From positions 124,001 through 188,000 of the forward strand of contig JADJQN010000015.1 of the NCBI GenBank assembly GCA_016712745.1: a stretch of DNA of 64,000 bases, read 5' to 3'. Under the pieces are notes generated by a model. The model was not told where the DNA came from, searched no databases, and saw only the letters and a program-made list of their open reading frames with translations. Shown piece after piece: positions 1 through 9,234 of the stretch. Within the stretch, counting starts at the first letter, position 1. Each line of letters begins with the position of its first letter. Origin of the DNA: Sandaracinaceae bacterium. GTDB lineage: Bacteria; Myxococcota_A; Polyangia; Polyangiales; JADJQN01. The position numbers were made by a program, and so were the translations under genes.

Positions 1-108
1 GAAGTCCCTGAAGGGTAGCTGTCCGCCCCCTACGCGGGCAACCTGTCCGGTGAGTTTGCGCGGGTTTTGCGCGAATGAGTTTGACGCGGTGTGTCGACGC
101 GAAGACGC

Positions 109-144
109 AAAAAAGCCCGAGCTCACATGTGCGCGCTCGGGCTT
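109..144 (-). terminator. Rho-independent terminator of the 170-3944 lipoprotein cluster
   Basis: On the minus strand a 10-bp perfect stem (AAGCCCGAGC pairing with GCTCGGGCTT, loop of about 12 nt) is followed at once by six T residues. It begins about 25 nt after the stop of the lipoprotein gene ending at 170, so it is well placed to end that transcript. The first 108 bases of the window hold no gene I can support. Confidence 0.85.
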
Positions 145-169
145 CGATGCTTGTTACGAATTCGGTCTG

Positions 170-1180
170 TCAGTCGATATCGACACCTTGGGCCGCGAAC
201 TCGCCCAAAAGCTGCCACGCGTTGCACGCGGGGAGCGTTCCGCCGGCCCCGGTGGGCTCGCACACATCGGGCGTGGTCGACGACGCGTTCTTTGCGCAGC
301 CGCCAGCGCTGCAGAGTGAATCGGGCTTGGCCGTCCAATCGGTTTGTGCAGTCGCATCGCAGTAGGGTGTCACGCCATCGGCTTCCATGAAGACCGCGCC
401 AGCGATGAGCGAGCAGAGCTTGGTGCTGATCAAGTTGCCCATCGTGACCATCAGGCCGCGCGCGTCATCGACTTGAATGTAGCCGCGAAGGCGTCCGCCA
501 CTGCTCGTCGAATAGGCAGACGTGCCGCGCGTGCCGATGCACGTGCGCATCTCGGCGAGGGGCGCTGCGAGCACCTCGAGATCGTAGATCGGAAGTTCAA
601 TCGACGGGATGTCGGGCGTTGCGGAGTCCGGATCGAATACTGGAATTGTTAGAAGCGCGTGGAAGGGCGTGGTCGTGAAGCCTTCGTCGGTCATCGTGCC
701 GGTAAGATCGATCGGATCCCAACGGTCAGCGCTTCCGGGCGCAGTTGCGTTTCCGTCTGCGAAAGCGAAGTGGCCCGTGGCGTCGTCGCGCACGCCGTAG
801 CCGGTGCGAACAGTGACGGGGCCCGTGCCCGAGGTCGGCGCGCCTTGAAGCTGAAGCGCCCAGTTGAAATCTTCCTTGTCGAACGCTGTGCTCAAAACGG
901 TTTGAATGAGCGCGTTGGTCAACGTGCCTTGCGGCGCGGTGAGCTTCAGCGCAGCGATGCGAAGCTCCGGAGCGTCCAAGCGGCCTTCGTTCGACGCGCG
1001 CGCGCAGCACGCGCCTGACTGATTATCGGGAGCCGGCGCGGTTGCGGGGCACGTCACAACCGGCGGGCCCGAGTCTTCGCGCGGACCTGCGTCTGTGTTT
1101 CCCGTGTCGCCGTCGCCACAAGCCGAAGTCCCGAACACGAGGCCAAGCATGGCCGCCGCGTAAATCAGTCGTTGAGTCAT
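170..1180 (-). CDS. Secreted lipoprotein, unknown function
   Basis: Product of 336 residues. It has a short hydrophobic signal peptide ending in a lipobox (G-T-S-A-C, Cys21), then an Asp/Gly linker (DTGNTDAGPREDSGPP) typical of myxobacterial surface lipoproteins. The mature part contains a Cys-Cys pair near residue 52 and more cysteines near the C-terminus (C-S-A-G-G-C), suggesting a disulfide-stabilised extracytoplasmic domain. I recognise no catalytic motif. It lies 88 nt downstream of the TPR gene ending at 1269, on the same strand, and is followed by a strong terminator, so it is probably the last gene of a three-gene transcript starting at 3944. Lipoprotein assignment is firm; function is unknown. 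Confidence 0.75.
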   Translation of the reverse strand: MTQRLIYAAAMLGLVFGTSACGDGDTGNTDAGPREDSGPPVVTCPATAPAPDNQSGACCARASNEGRLDAPELRIAALKLTAPQGTLTNALIQTVLSTAFDKEDFNWALQLQGAPTSGTGPVTVRTGYGVRDDATGHFAFADGNATAPGSADRWDPIDLTGTMTDEGFTTTPFHALLTIPVFDPDSATPDIPSIELPIYDLEVLAAPLAEMRTCIGTRGTSAYSTSSGGRLRGYIQVDDARGLMVTMGNLISTKLCSLIAGAVFMEADGVTPYCDATAQTDWTAKPDSLCSAGGCAKNASSTTPDVCEPTGAGGTLPACNAWQLLGEFAAQGVDID

Positions 1181-1268
1181 CCGTGTGCTCCTTACTAAGA
1201 AGTAGGCAGCTACGGTCGCACGTGCAACTCAGCCCGCGCAAGTCATTGCGCATTCGCGAGACGAGAGC

Positions 1269-2117
1269 TCAGTGTGCTTGGACGGCTCGGATGCGTTCTT
1301 CAGCGCGCGCTGCGCCTTCGGCATCGCGACCGCGTACAAGTTCGGCGTACTGGCGGTATGTACGCACTGCGTTATCCGATTGATTCAAGCGCTCGTAACA
1401 CACGCCCAGATCGAAGACGGCTCCGGCATTGCTCGGCTGCGCTTGAATCACGCGCTGGTAGTGCGGCACGGCATCTTGGTAACGCTCAGCGGAGCGCAGC
1501 GCGATCGCGAGGTTCATTTCGACCTGCATATCGGTCGGTGCGGCGGCCAGTGCGCGCTCGAACATGGGGATCGCTTCGGCGTAGCGACGCTCCGCGCGAA
1601 AAGTTACTCCCAAATTATTGAGCACGGTCGCGTCGTTCGGCGCGATGCGTAAGGCGGTTTGCAACACGGCAATCGCTTCGGCGCCGCGGTGCACTTCGCG
1701 CAGTGCCGAGCCAAGATTGCCCATGCTCGATACGTCGTTCGGGTCGAGCTCAATCGCGCGACGCAACTCGGTAATGCCATTGTCCGTGTGATGGAGACGC
1801 ACCAGTGTCGCGCCGTACATCGCATGGCCTTGTGCGCTGTTGGGCGTAAGTTCCGCCACGCGTCGAAACGAGACGAGCGCTTCTTCAAGGTGACCCTGCT
1901 GACGCAAGATCGAACCAGCCGTCAGATGCGCTGCTGCAAACGACGGACGCAGGCGCACCGCTTCCTGAGCTTCACGCAACGCTTCGTCGAGCCGCCCCTG
2001 CTGCTTCAACGTAACGGCAGTGCGGTAGTGCACTTCCGCTTCGTCCGCACGAGCCACCGCGGGGGCGATGCTCGCGCACACAACGAAAAGCAGAGCGAGG
2101 CGGAACGACGTGCGCAT
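1269..2117 (-). CDS. Secreted tetratricopeptide-repeat protein
   Basis: Product of 282 residues. An N-terminal signal peptide (cleavage likely after A-R-A near residue 24) is followed by about seven consecutive TPR units of 34 residues, each showing the W/L-G-Y/A-A-F/Y-A-P spacing, for example G-R-L-D-E-A-L-R-E-A and R-Y-A-E-A-I-P-M-F-E-R-A. The final unit ends in a charged helix. TPR arrays act as protein-binding scaffolds; the signal peptide places this one in the periplasm or on the envelope. It starts only 3 nt after the stop of the upstream lipoprotein gene (2121), so the two are almost certainly co-transcribed and possibly translationally coupled. No enzymatic domain is present. Confidence 0.85.
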   Translation of the reverse strand: MRTSFRLALLFVVCASIAPAVARADEAEVHYRTAVTLKQQGRLDEALREAQEAVRLRPSFAAAHLTAGSILRQQGHLEEALVSFRRVAELTPNSAQGHAMYGATLVRLHHTDNGITELRRAIELDPNDVSSMGNLGSALREVHRGAEAIAVLQTALRIAPNDATVLNNLGVTFRAERRYAEAIPMFERALAAAPTDMQVEMNLAIALRSAERYQDAVPHYQRVIQAQPSNAGAVFDLGVCYERLNQSDNAVRTYRQYAELVRGRDAEGAARAEERIRAVQAH

Positions 2118-2120
2118 GGT

Positions 2121-3944
2121 TTACAACTCCGGGACGATGAAATCGGTACTGACTTCGAGGCCGTACATGCCGTGGTCATCGGCGGTGTCACCTTGGCCAT
2201 CGACAATGATGTAGTAGGTGCCCGGTTCGACACCAAACGCGTACGCGTAGTTGGCGGAGGTGCCCGAATCGCAACTGATTTCCGTGGATGCTGTGGCGCA
2301 GTCTCCGCCGCCGCGAATCGATACCGCGCCGTTGAAGCCCATCGTCGGGATCATACGCACGATGATGTCCGACGTTTCGGTTGTCGTGAGTGAGTAGACG
2401 ACGTCTGGATCTTCCATGCCGACGACGCATTCGTTGCCATAGTTGCCCGCAGCACCGGTGGTGTCGCCGGTTGCGTAGGCAGCCATCGATCCGAGACCGG
2501 TAGGCGCGAGAACCAGCGCCACGGGCGCAGCGCACGTGTCGCCCCCGACGCCTTGGTCTTCGAGCATGCACATTGCCGAGCAACCGTCCCCGGGCGCCGT
2601 GTTGCCGTCTTCACACTCCTCGGTGCCTTCGATGAGACCGTCGTTGCACATGACTGCGCGGCAAACGGACGTGGCGCCGTCTGTGTGGCACACAAGGCCG
2701 TCGGCGCAATGAGCCATCGCGGTCGCCCCGCACGGTTGGCCATCGCCCACGACGCGCGAGAATGCTACGTTGAGCGAGTAGGAGCCGATGGCGCTGGCCG
2801 CGTAACCATCGACGACCAAGAAGATCGCCGTCCCGCTTGTGTAGTTGGAAAGGGCGGTGCTGCTGATATTCGTCGAGTCCGTGCAGATCGCCTCGGCGCC
2901 TGCGCAGGTTCCCGTGCGAATATAGGAGACGCTATCGAAGCCCGCACTCATGCTCACATCGAAATTGCCATCGAAGGGCATGACAAAACGATGGACGATT
3001 TCGCTACCTGAGCCCGCCGTCGAACCGCAGCTACCCATGAGCGTCGCGCTACCCAGGGAGGTGTTGCCGCTGAAGTGAGCTTCGCCATCAACGATCGCAA
3101 GATCATAGACCGGCACAGACACGCCGCAGCCGATGTCGACAGCCTGACAGGTGTGCGCTGCCTCCGCCGGTGCACACACCAAACCAGCGTTGCAGAGTGA
3201 AGTCACTCCGGCCGGGTCGCAGGCTTCGCCGGCCGCAGCGAGCGTGGTGAGCTTGGTATTAAGCGTGAAGTTGCCGACGTCGTCGGTGTTGAATCCATCG
3301 ATGACGATGAATAGCGGAACGTCGTGCGTTACGTTGACAGAGAGCGATGAAGTCGCTGAGCCGCCACTATCGTCATCGCAGTCGAGCTCGGACCCAACGC
3401 TTGCGCAGGTCGTGCGAATGTAGAGCACGGTGTCGTAGCTCGAGCCGATCGTATCCACCGTGAGCAAGCCATCGCTTGCGGGCGTGTACGTGAAGACGAA
3501 ATCTTTGCCGCCAGAGCTTCCGCATCCGCCCATCAAAAGGTCGGTCGCCGAGACGTTGTCGGCGGAGTAGCTAAGCGTGCCGTCGGCTCCCGCCGTGGCG
3601 AGCGTGGCGAAGTCGAGCGGTACGGCGCACGTGCCTTCGGAGTGGCAGTCGGGATCGCACCCGTCGTTGGGGTCGTGATTGCCGTCGTCACAATCCTCGC
3701 CAAGCTCGACTGCGAAGTTGCCGCACATCGGCGGTGGCATGTCGCGGCCGAGGTCGGGCAGCACCGGCCCAAGGTCGCGGCCGCTCATATCAACCGGGAC
3801 GACGCCCATGTCGCCGCCGAGATTCGCGTCGAACATTGACGCATCGAAGCCAGTGTTAGGAACGTTGACGTCGTCGCCACAACCCGCAGCGAACAAGAGC
3901 GAAGCCAAACCTGTGACCGTAAGAAGCTTATTACCGAAACGCAT
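2121..3944 (-). CDS. Cys-rich surface lipoprotein with Myxococcus-type repeats
   Basis: I start this at the Met at 3944 (607 residues), because it is preceded by a good GGGGTGA ribosome site and opens a clean signal peptide ending in a lipobox (F-A-A-G-C). An upstream in-frame start at 3998 would put 18 non-signal residues in front. The mature protein carries an Asp-rich linker, a first Cys repeat (E-D-C-D-D-G-N-H-D-P-N-D-G-C), three beta-sandwich-like segments resembling bacterial pre-peptidase C-terminal domains (S-S-Y-D-T-V-L-Y-I-R-T-T-C and related), and a second Cys repeat (E-E-C-E-D-G-N ... G-D-G-C). Such proteins are cell-surface anchored in myxobacteria. It heads the operon with the TPR gene. 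Confidence 0.8.
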   Translation of the reverse strand: MRFGNKLLTVTGLASLLFAAGCGDDVNVPNTGFDASMFDANLGGDMGVVPVDMSGRDLGPVLPDLGRDMPPPMCGNFAVELGEDCDDGNHDPNDGCDPDCHSEGTCAVPLDFATLATAGADGTLSYSADNVSATDLLMGGCGSSGGKDFVFTYTPASDGLLTVDTIGSSYDTVLYIRTTCASVGSELDCDDDSGGSATSSLSVNVTHDVPLFIVIDGFNTDDVGNFTLNTKLTTLAAAGEACDPAGVTSLCNAGLVCAPAEAAHTCQAVDIGCGVSVPVYDLAIVDGEAHFSGNTSLGSATLMGSCGSTAGSGSEIVHRFVMPFDGNFDVSMSAGFDSVSYIRTGTCAGAEAICTDSTNISSTALSNYTSGTAIFLVVDGYAASAIGSYSLNVAFSRVVGDGQPCGATAMAHCADGLVCHTDGATSVCRAVMCNDGLIEGTEECEDGNTAPGDGCSAMCMLEDQGVGGDTCAAPVALVLAPTGLGSMAAYATGDTTGAAGNYGNECVVGMEDPDVVYSLTTTETSDIIVRMIPTMGFNGAVSIRGGGDCATASTEISCDSGTSANYAYAFGVEPGTYYIIVDGQGDTADDHGMYGLEVSTDFIVPEL

Positions 3945-4300
3945 CGAATCACCCCGTGAAGGTCGTAGGATGCGCGCTTGGGAGTTGACGTGCAACACGC
4001 GTCATGGCAGGAGTTCTACTTACTAAGTGGAGTCCGTTGTGTTGTCACTTTTCGCCATGAGCTCGTGTAAACGCCCGTCGCCGCTTCGTGTCTTCGGACA
4101 TGACGCAGGCGTAAGCGTCTCGCCGCGCGTCATGCGTACGCCCGCCCTTTCGGCTGGCCGCGTCCGTAGCGAAAAGACACGCAACCCGCGCACCAAGCGC
4201 TGACGCCCTGAATCTCAGAGGGTCTACGCCGCGGGTCTTCAGAAGAGACTCGGCGGCTTCTTGCATTTTGCTTTGTCAATTTCGGTTCGGAGAATGTGTC
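3945..4300. other. Divergent intergenic region
   Basis: These 356 bases separate two divergent genes and must hold both promoters. I see no gene with plausible coding features here, and no sigma-70 or sigma-54 promoter that I would call with confidence. A short motif, CTTACTAAG, occurs at about 4018-4026 and again at about 1191-1199, upstream of the lipoprotein gene at 170-1180; two occurrences are too few to interpret. Confidence 0.4.
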
Positions 4301-5692
4301 GTGGAAACGAAGAATAGTGGGCAGTTGCAGTGGGAGCACAAGCCTTTCCGGGAACTAATCCGGTTGGGGTGGCCGATCGCGGTGAGCATGGTTTCGTACA
4401 GCGTCATGACGCTCGTCGACACGATGTTCGTCGGGCATCTTGGCGCAGACGCGCTTGCAGGCGTGGGTCTGGGCGCGGTGCTGGCATTCGTCACGCTCGT
4501 GTTCGGCGTTGGACTCGTGCGCGCCGCGAAGACTCTCATTTCGCAATCGATCGGCGCGGGCAAGCCCGAAGAGTACGGCGCGTATTTGGGTGCGGCGTTG
4601 CTTTTAGGAATTCTCTACTCGCTCGTCGCCCTCGGCATCGCGCAACTGCTTGCGCTGTGGCTTGGGAGCGGGCACGCCGACGCGGCGCATCGCAATGCGT
4701 CGGTCTATCTGCACGTGCGTTCGCTCGGTGCACCGCTCTTCATCGGCTACATGGCCCTGCGTGAAGGGCGCTACGGCAAGGGCGATGCACGCAGTCCCAT
4801 GTTCGCTACCATTGTCGCGAACATCGCCAATATTGCGCTCAACTTTCTCTTCGTCGTGATGTGGAAGAAGGGCGTAGCCGGGTCAGCGACTGCGACCGTA
4901 CTCGCGCAAGCAATCGAAGCGCTTGTGCTCGTCTACGTGCAAAGCCGCGAAGGCTTTGGAGTGCGTTTGATGCGTCGCGCTCACGTCGATGCGCTCATCA
5001 AGATTGGCGTTCCTTCCGGGTTGCAGTTCGCACTCGAGCTTGGGGCGTTCGCCCTTCTGGCAACAATCACGTCCACGATGGGCTCCGTGCAAATGGCCGC
5101 TCATCAGATCGCACTGCAAGTCATTCACTTCTCGTTTCTTCCAGCCTTTGCGCTGGGCGAGGCGGCGAGCGTGCTGGCCGGCAACGCCGTCGGTGCGCGG
5201 CGAGAAGAGCTGGTGCTCAAGGTTGCGCGCTCGGCGTGGTGGGTGGCCGCGGCCTATACGGGTGCGTGCACGATAGTGTTCGTTGTCGGCGCGACCTGGA
5301 TCGGGTCGATTTTCACGGACGACGTCGAGGTTCAGCACGTGGTCTTTGTGCTGCTCTTAATCGCATCGGCGTTTCAAATCGCCGACGCTGCAAACATCGT
5401 AGCGCGAGGAGTGCTGCGCGGCGCGGGTGACGTGCGCGTGCCTGCGTTGGTGGGCGTGGTGACGGCGTGGCTGATGTCGCCGCCGCTAGCGTGGCTACTG
5501 GGTGTGGTCGCGCATCTCGGAGCCGCGGGTGCCTGGCTCGGGCTCACGGCCGAGATTTTCCTTGGCGCGGGATTTCTTTGGTGGCGTTTGCTTCGGGGGC
5601 ATTGGCTTGCGGCGGCGCGTGCGTCGCGAGATGCCATTCCGGAAGCGCAGCGACTCGTCGAAGCGATTCCCGCGCACATCGCGGCCGAGTAG
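4301..5692 (+). CDS. MATE-family multidrug/cation antiporter
   Basis: Integral membrane transporter of the MATE (NorM/DinF) family, expected to export organic cations or metabolites in exchange for Na+ or H+. With the GTG start at 4301 the product is 463 residues, the usual MATE length. This start has a GGAGAA ribosome site 6 nt upstream; the alternative TTG at 4268 has none. About twelve hydrophobic segments arranged as two six-helix halves are visible. The first half begins R-L-G-W-P-I-A-V-S-M with the family-typical V-D-T-M-F-V-G-H-L-G and A-D-A-L-A-G-V-G-L. The second half starts near I-G-V-P-S-G-L-Q-F. It converges on the histidine kinase gene at 5711. The substrate cannot be told from sequence. 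Confidence 0.88.
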   Translation: METKNSGQLQWEHKPFRELIRLGWPIAVSMVSYSVMTLVDTMFVGHLGADALAGVGLGAVLAFVTLVFGVGLVRAAKTLISQSIGAGKPEEYGAYLGAALLLGILYSLVALGIAQLLALWLGSGHADAAHRNASVYLHVRSLGAPLFIGYMALREGRYGKGDARSPMFATIVANIANIALNFLFVVMWKKGVAGSATATVLAQAIEALVLVYVQSREGFGVRLMRRAHVDALIKIGVPSGLQFALELGAFALLATITSTMGSVQMAAHQIALQVIHFSFLPAFALGEAASVLAGNAVGARREELVLKVARSAWWVAAAYTGACTIVFVVGATWIGSIFTDDVEVQHVVFVLLLIASAFQIADAANIVARGVLRGAGDVRVPALVGVVTAWLMSPPLAWLLGVVAHLGAAGAWLGLTAEIFLGAGFLWWRLLRGHWLAAARASRDAIPEAQRLVEAIPAHIAAE

Positions 5693-5710
5693 AAGCACAG
5701 CTCAGCTGAG

Positions 5711-6859
5711 CTATGAGCTCGTCGTCTCTCCGAGCGGAAGCTCGACGGTAAACGTCGAGCCCGCTCCGACCACGCTCTCGACGCGAATGTTTCCGCCGTG
5801 CGCTTCGACGACTTGCTTGGTCACCCAAAGTCCCAAGCCAAGCCCTCCGTAGTGCTGTGATGAGACCGCGCGCTCGAAACGTTGGAAGATGCGAGCCTGC
5901 TCGTCTGGCGCAATGCCTATGCCTTGGTCCTTGACGATGAGACGTGCGAGCTCTCCCTCGCGCTCCACGCGAATCTCGATGGGTTTCGCCTCGCCGAACT
6001 TCAGAGCGTTCGTGAGCAAATTCGTGATCACGGTTTCGAGTGTTCGACGATCCCACATGCCGATGACCTGATGGCACGCATGCACGATAACTTCGCACCG
6101 CGCGCGTTTGACCGCCACGTCGAGGCGCGCAATCTGAGAATCTACGAGCTTGCCCAAGTCGGTGGTCGCGCGCGAGAAGGTAAGTTGTCCGGCGTTGATC
6201 TTTGTGACGTCGAGCAGATGATTGACGAGGGCGGTCAACCGATCGACCTGTCGCAAAGCGACTACCAGTTTGGACTCGAGCCTCTCAAGCGGCACTTCGG
6301 TCACATCACGCGCACGCAGCAGGCGCAGTCCGCTCGCAAGCTGAAGCTCGAGCGTTGTAATCGGCGTCTTCAACTCGTGCGAGGCGATCGACAGGAACTC
6401 ATCGCGCGCCCGAACGGTCACCAGCAGCTTTTCCATCGTTTCGCGGCGTTCTCGCCTTACCTTGGCTTCGCGCGTTTCGCGATCGATCGCTGGCAGCAGC
6501 CGCGCGAGGCGGCCTTTGATCAAAAAGTCATGAGCTCCGGCCTTGAGCGCTTCCACGGCAAACTCTTCGCCGATGGTGCCGGAGATGATGATGAAGGGTA
6601 GGTCAAGCTTGCTCTCCTTCAGCGTCTCGAGCGCCGCCATTGCATTGAAACGAGGCATCGAGAAGTCCGCGAGCACGACATCCCACTCATCGTCCTGAAG
6701 CGCGGCCGTCATGGCCTCGTAGGTGTCGACGCGTTTGTGCGTGAGCTCGTAGCCGGCCTTGCGCAGCTCCATCACGAGGAGCGCGGCGTCGTCTTGCGAG
6801 TCCTCAACAATGAGTGCGCGCAGTCGACCTTTGCTTCGCGCTTGAGCTTCAGCGGACAA
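5711..6859 (-). CDS. Receiver-first hybrid sensor histidine kinase
   Basis: Product of 382 residues with a receiver domain at the N-terminus (about residues 13-130: acidic pair Glu19-Asp20, phospho-acceptor Asp65 in L-A-D-F-S-M-P, Lys115). It is followed by a HisKA dimerisation domain (His161 in S-H-E-L-K-T-P) and a HATPase_c domain (N-box N-L-L-T-N-A-L-K-F, G1 D-Q-G-I-G-I, G2 G-L-G-L-G-L). There is no membrane segment or PAS/GAF sensor, so it is a cytoplasmic kinase likely controlled by phosphorylation of its own receiver from another kinase. The order REC-HK is the reverse of the common hybrid kinase. No cognate response regulator is next door. It converges with the MATE gene. Confidence 0.9.
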   Translation of the reverse strand: MSAEAQARSKGRLRALIVEDSQDDAALLVMELRKAGYELTHKRVDTYEAMTAALQDDEWDVVLADFSMPRFNAMAALETLKESKLDLPFIIISGTIGEEFAVEALKAGAHDFLIKGRLARLLPAIDRETREAKVRRERRETMEKLLVTVRARDEFLSIASHELKTPITTLELQLASGLRLLRARDVTEVPLERLESKLVVALRQVDRLTALVNHLLDVTKINAGQLTFSRATTDLGKLVDSQIARLDVAVKRARCEVIVHACHQVIGMWDRRTLETVITNLLTNALKFGEAKPIEIRVEREGELARLIVKDQGIGIAPDEQARIFQRFERAVSSQHYGGLGLGLWVTKQVVEAHGGNIRVESVVGAGSTFTVELPLGETTSS

Positions 6860-7020
6860 ACGTGCCCCCAGTAGCTAAATGGAAGTGGGTTCTTGTGTCG
6901 CGTGTCAAGACGGGCGCGAAAGAATCGAAGCCGCGAAGAGCGCAGTCAGTGTGGCAGAAGATCTCAAATGACCCGACTTAGGGAAATATTACCCACAGCA
7001 AGACTCGCGAGCGACTTGGT

Positions 7021-8214
7021 TTAGAAGCAGGCAGGAGCTGCGGCGCACACATCCGCTGAGCAGTAACCGCTGTAGCAGTCAGTGTTTTCCCCGCACGCGG
7101 CGCCGTTGCCGTGAACGTCATGACACAGGCCGTCGCTTCCGCATGCTGTCCCATCGCTGCAATGCGCGCCGATCGCGTCGTTCGCGCAGAGCTCGCCGGT
7201 GGTCGGCAGCCCAGTGCACGTGCCGTCGATTATGCCGTCGCGCACGTTCGCGTTGCAGTACTCGCCGGTAGGGCACGCGTCCGGAATACCGAACGTGCAC
7301 GGAGCACCGCTCGTAGAAAGAGTCCGGCACTCGAAGGCCACGGTCGGGCGTGTCTGCACAACCGCGCACGAAAGGCCTTCGCGACACCATGGGCCCCCGT
7401 CGAGGCTGCAGCGTTCGCCCTCGCCAGCGATGAAAAGATCCGCCTCGTCGCGGCACGTGCCGGCTTGACCCGTAGCTTCATCGGAGCCGACGCACACCAA
7501 ACCGAATTGGCACTCACTCGCGGTGGATCCCTCGCACGCTTCGCCGAGCGCGGCGCGTGTGGCGCACGCACGCGCATTGGAAGAGCAGTAGCGCGATGAG
7601 CATTCCTCATTGCGAACGCACCCAGCGCCGAGTGATTTCTCAGTCGCGCAGACAGCTGGACAGCTTGCGCCGCCTAAGCAGAAGGAGTTGCCCGCGCATT
7701 CGGCATCCGTGATGCAAGCCCCACCGACAGAGACATTGCCAGTGAAGAGAGCCGCGCAGGCCGCAAGCTCTGCGCCATTTACATCCGCGCACGAGGCCGT
7801 TGCGATCGCCGCAGCACAGAGCGCCAGATTCTCGCCATGAAAGGTGAGGCTTCCGCTCGCGACCGCGCGTTCGAGCGCATCTTCCCCGGCATTCGCGAGC
7901 ACGTTCGTATAGAGCGCCACGCAATCGATGCCGCGAAAGAAGACGTCGGCCGCTGGGCCATAGCAATCATCGACTCGCGCGCACAGGGAGCTTGCGTACG
8001 TCGCGGCGATATCAGCGACCGTCGCCGTGCCCATCACGGCGTCGGGCAGACCTGCGTCGAGCAGATCTGCGTCGATCGCGGAGTTCATGTCCGCCGCGGG
8101 CCCAATATCGAGGCCGGCCGCATCGGTGAGGTCGGTGCGTTCTGAGGATTGTGCGCAAGCGACGAGGCTTACGCTAACGAGGACGAGCAGGATGTAGCGG
8201 CTAGTTCGGTTCAC
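7021..8214 (-). CDS. Cys-rich surface lipoprotein, EB/dickkopf-like repeats
   Basis: Product of 397 residues from a GTG start. The signal peptide ends in a lipobox (S-L-V-A-C, Cys20) and is followed by an Asp/Ala linker (D-A-A-G-L-D-I-G-P-A-A-D). An all-alpha segment (residues about 60-150) precedes some 200 residues of closely spaced cysteines in the pattern C-x(3-5)-C-x(5-7)-C typical of myxobacterial dickkopf-like lipoproteins. The same architecture recurs in the 12612-14318 gene, so the two are probably paralogues. It begins 31 nt after the stop of the lipoprotein gene at 8246 and may be the last gene of the ECF sigma operon. Function is unknown; a surface or adhesion role is inference. 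Confidence 0.75.
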   Translation of the reverse strand: MNRTSRYILLVLVSVSLVACAQSSERTDLTDAAGLDIGPAADMNSAIDADLLDAGLPDAVMGTATVADIAATYASSLCARVDDCYGPAADVFFRGIDCVALYTNVLANAGEDALERAVASGSLTFHGENLALCAAAIATASCADVNGAELAACAALFTGNVSVGGACITDAECAGNSFCLGGASCPAVCATEKSLGAGCVRNEECSSRYCSSNARACATRAALGEACEGSTASECQFGLVCVGSDEATGQAGTCRDEADLFIAGEGERCSLDGGPWCREGLSCAVVQTRPTVAFECRTLSTSGAPCTFGIPDACPTGEYCNANVRDGIIDGTCTGLPTTGELCANDAIGAHCSDGTACGSDGLCHDVHGNGAACGENTDCYSGYCSADVCAAAPACF

Positions 8215-8245
8215 ATCGAAACGTTAGCACGCGAGCCTTCATGCA

Positions 8246-8770
8246 TCAGCAATCGCAATCACTCAAGCTGCGGTTTGCAATCTGGCAGCGCGACTGTCCA
8301 TCGGTGCAGCGCGCGGCGATGTCGTCGTACGTTGGATTCGCTTCGGAGATGCTGCAGATTCGGCTGGCGAGATCGCAAATTTGATCTCGGTAGCCGCACG
8401 CATTCTCGCAGCGGTCATCCTCTTCGCTCCCGCTCTCACTTTCGCTTGCCGGCGTGCTCGAAGGCGAATCGGGTGCGGGTGCGGCGCCGTAATTTGCCTC
8501 CGCAGATTCCTCGTGCGCGGCCGATGGTTGCGCAGCTGCAGTGCCGGATACGTGTGTCGCGTCACCGCTTGGGGCTGCGTAGCGAAAGCCCGTTACGCGA
8601 TCGAATTGCGCGACGGCGATCGCGTCGCTACGTTCGAGACGCGGATCAAGCTCGGCCTCTGAGACGGTACTAGCTTCCGGAAACTGCGAAGCACGATGCG
8701 GGGCGGCTCCGCAGCTCGCGACGAGAAGAGCGAGCGTTGCTGCGCTGGCCGAAGTCCATTTGCGGTTCAT
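8246..8770 (-). CDS. Lipoprotein with C-terminal Cys motif
   Basis: Product of 174 residues. The signal peptide ends in a lipobox (L-L-V-A-S-C, Cys20). The middle is a low-complexity, Ser/Pro/Glu-rich spacer (residues about 75-120). The last 50 residues form a compact domain with evenly spaced cysteines (C-E-N-A-C, then I-C, I-C, R-C, R-C and a terminal D-C-D-C), a pattern I have seen at the end of other myxobacterial lipoproteins but cannot name. Its ATG overlaps the stop of the upstream TPR-like lipoprotein as ATGA, so translation is coupled. It belongs to the sigma-factor operon. Confidence 0.72.
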   Translation of the reverse strand: MNRKWTSASAATLALLVASCGAAPHRASQFPEASTVSEAELDPRLERSDAIAVAQFDRVTGFRYAAPSGDATHVSGTAAAQPSAAHEESAEANYGAAPAPDSPSSTPASESESGSEEDDRCENACGYRDQICDLASRICSISEANPTYDDIAARCTDGQSRCQIANRSLSDCDC

Positions 8771-9234
8771 TCGTGGTCTCCCATGGCGTGTCTAAGAAGC
8801 ACCTCGTTAATGATGAGGGCGCGGTAGTAGTCCGAAGCCGCCTCGCGCGGATGATTCAGCGCTTCATGAGCGTGGCCCCGAGCAATGTACAAGTTCGCGG
8901 AGAAGATGTCGTCTGCCGTCCCCTCGCGCAAGCCGCGATCCGCCGCGCGCAAGGCGTCGTCGAGGCGACCGCGACGCTGCGCAATCGACGCAAGTTGGTA
9001 CGCAAGGTCCTGACGTACGATACGGCGATGTAGCGCGTCGATGCCGGACGGCACGCGCGCATTGAGTGCGTGCGACAGATCACGTGTCGCCGTCTCGAGC
9101 TCAGTCGCCGACGATGCCCTTTGCGCCGACTCGCTCGCAGCTTGGGCGCTCGATACCCATGCCTCCTCGGCCTCTGTGCTCATGCACGAGCACAGAGTGA
9201 GCAAGAAGATGCCAAGGACAGCGGCGTGCTTCAC
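8767..9234 (-). CDS. Small helical, TPR-like lipoprotein
   Basis: Product of 155 residues with a signal peptide and lipobox (L-C-S-C, Cys17). The rest is alpha-helical with Ala-rich repeats that read as two or three degenerate TPR units (Q-R-R-G-R-L-D-D-A-L-R-A-A-D-R-G-L and A-R-G-H-A-H-E-A-L-N-H-P). It is coupled by 4-nt ATGA overlaps both to the probable anti-sigma gene upstream and to the lipoprotein gene downstream. The context suggests an envelope protein linked to the ECF signalling unit, either a regulon member or a sensor partner. The exact role cannot be read from sequence. Confidence 0.7.
   Translation of the reverse strand: MKHAAVLGIFLLTLCSCMSTEAEEAWVSSAQAASESAQRASSATELETATRDLSHALNARVPSGIDALHRRIVRQDLAYQLASIAQRRGRLDDALRAADRGLREGTADDIFSANLYIARGHAHEALNHPREAASDYYRALIINEVLLRHAMGDHE

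Noticed and set aside
5699..5712. 14-bp palindrome AGCTCAGCTGAGCT between MATE and kinase genes as a bidirectional terminator.
   Set aside because: It has no loop and no T tract; a palindrome of this kind is not convincing alone.
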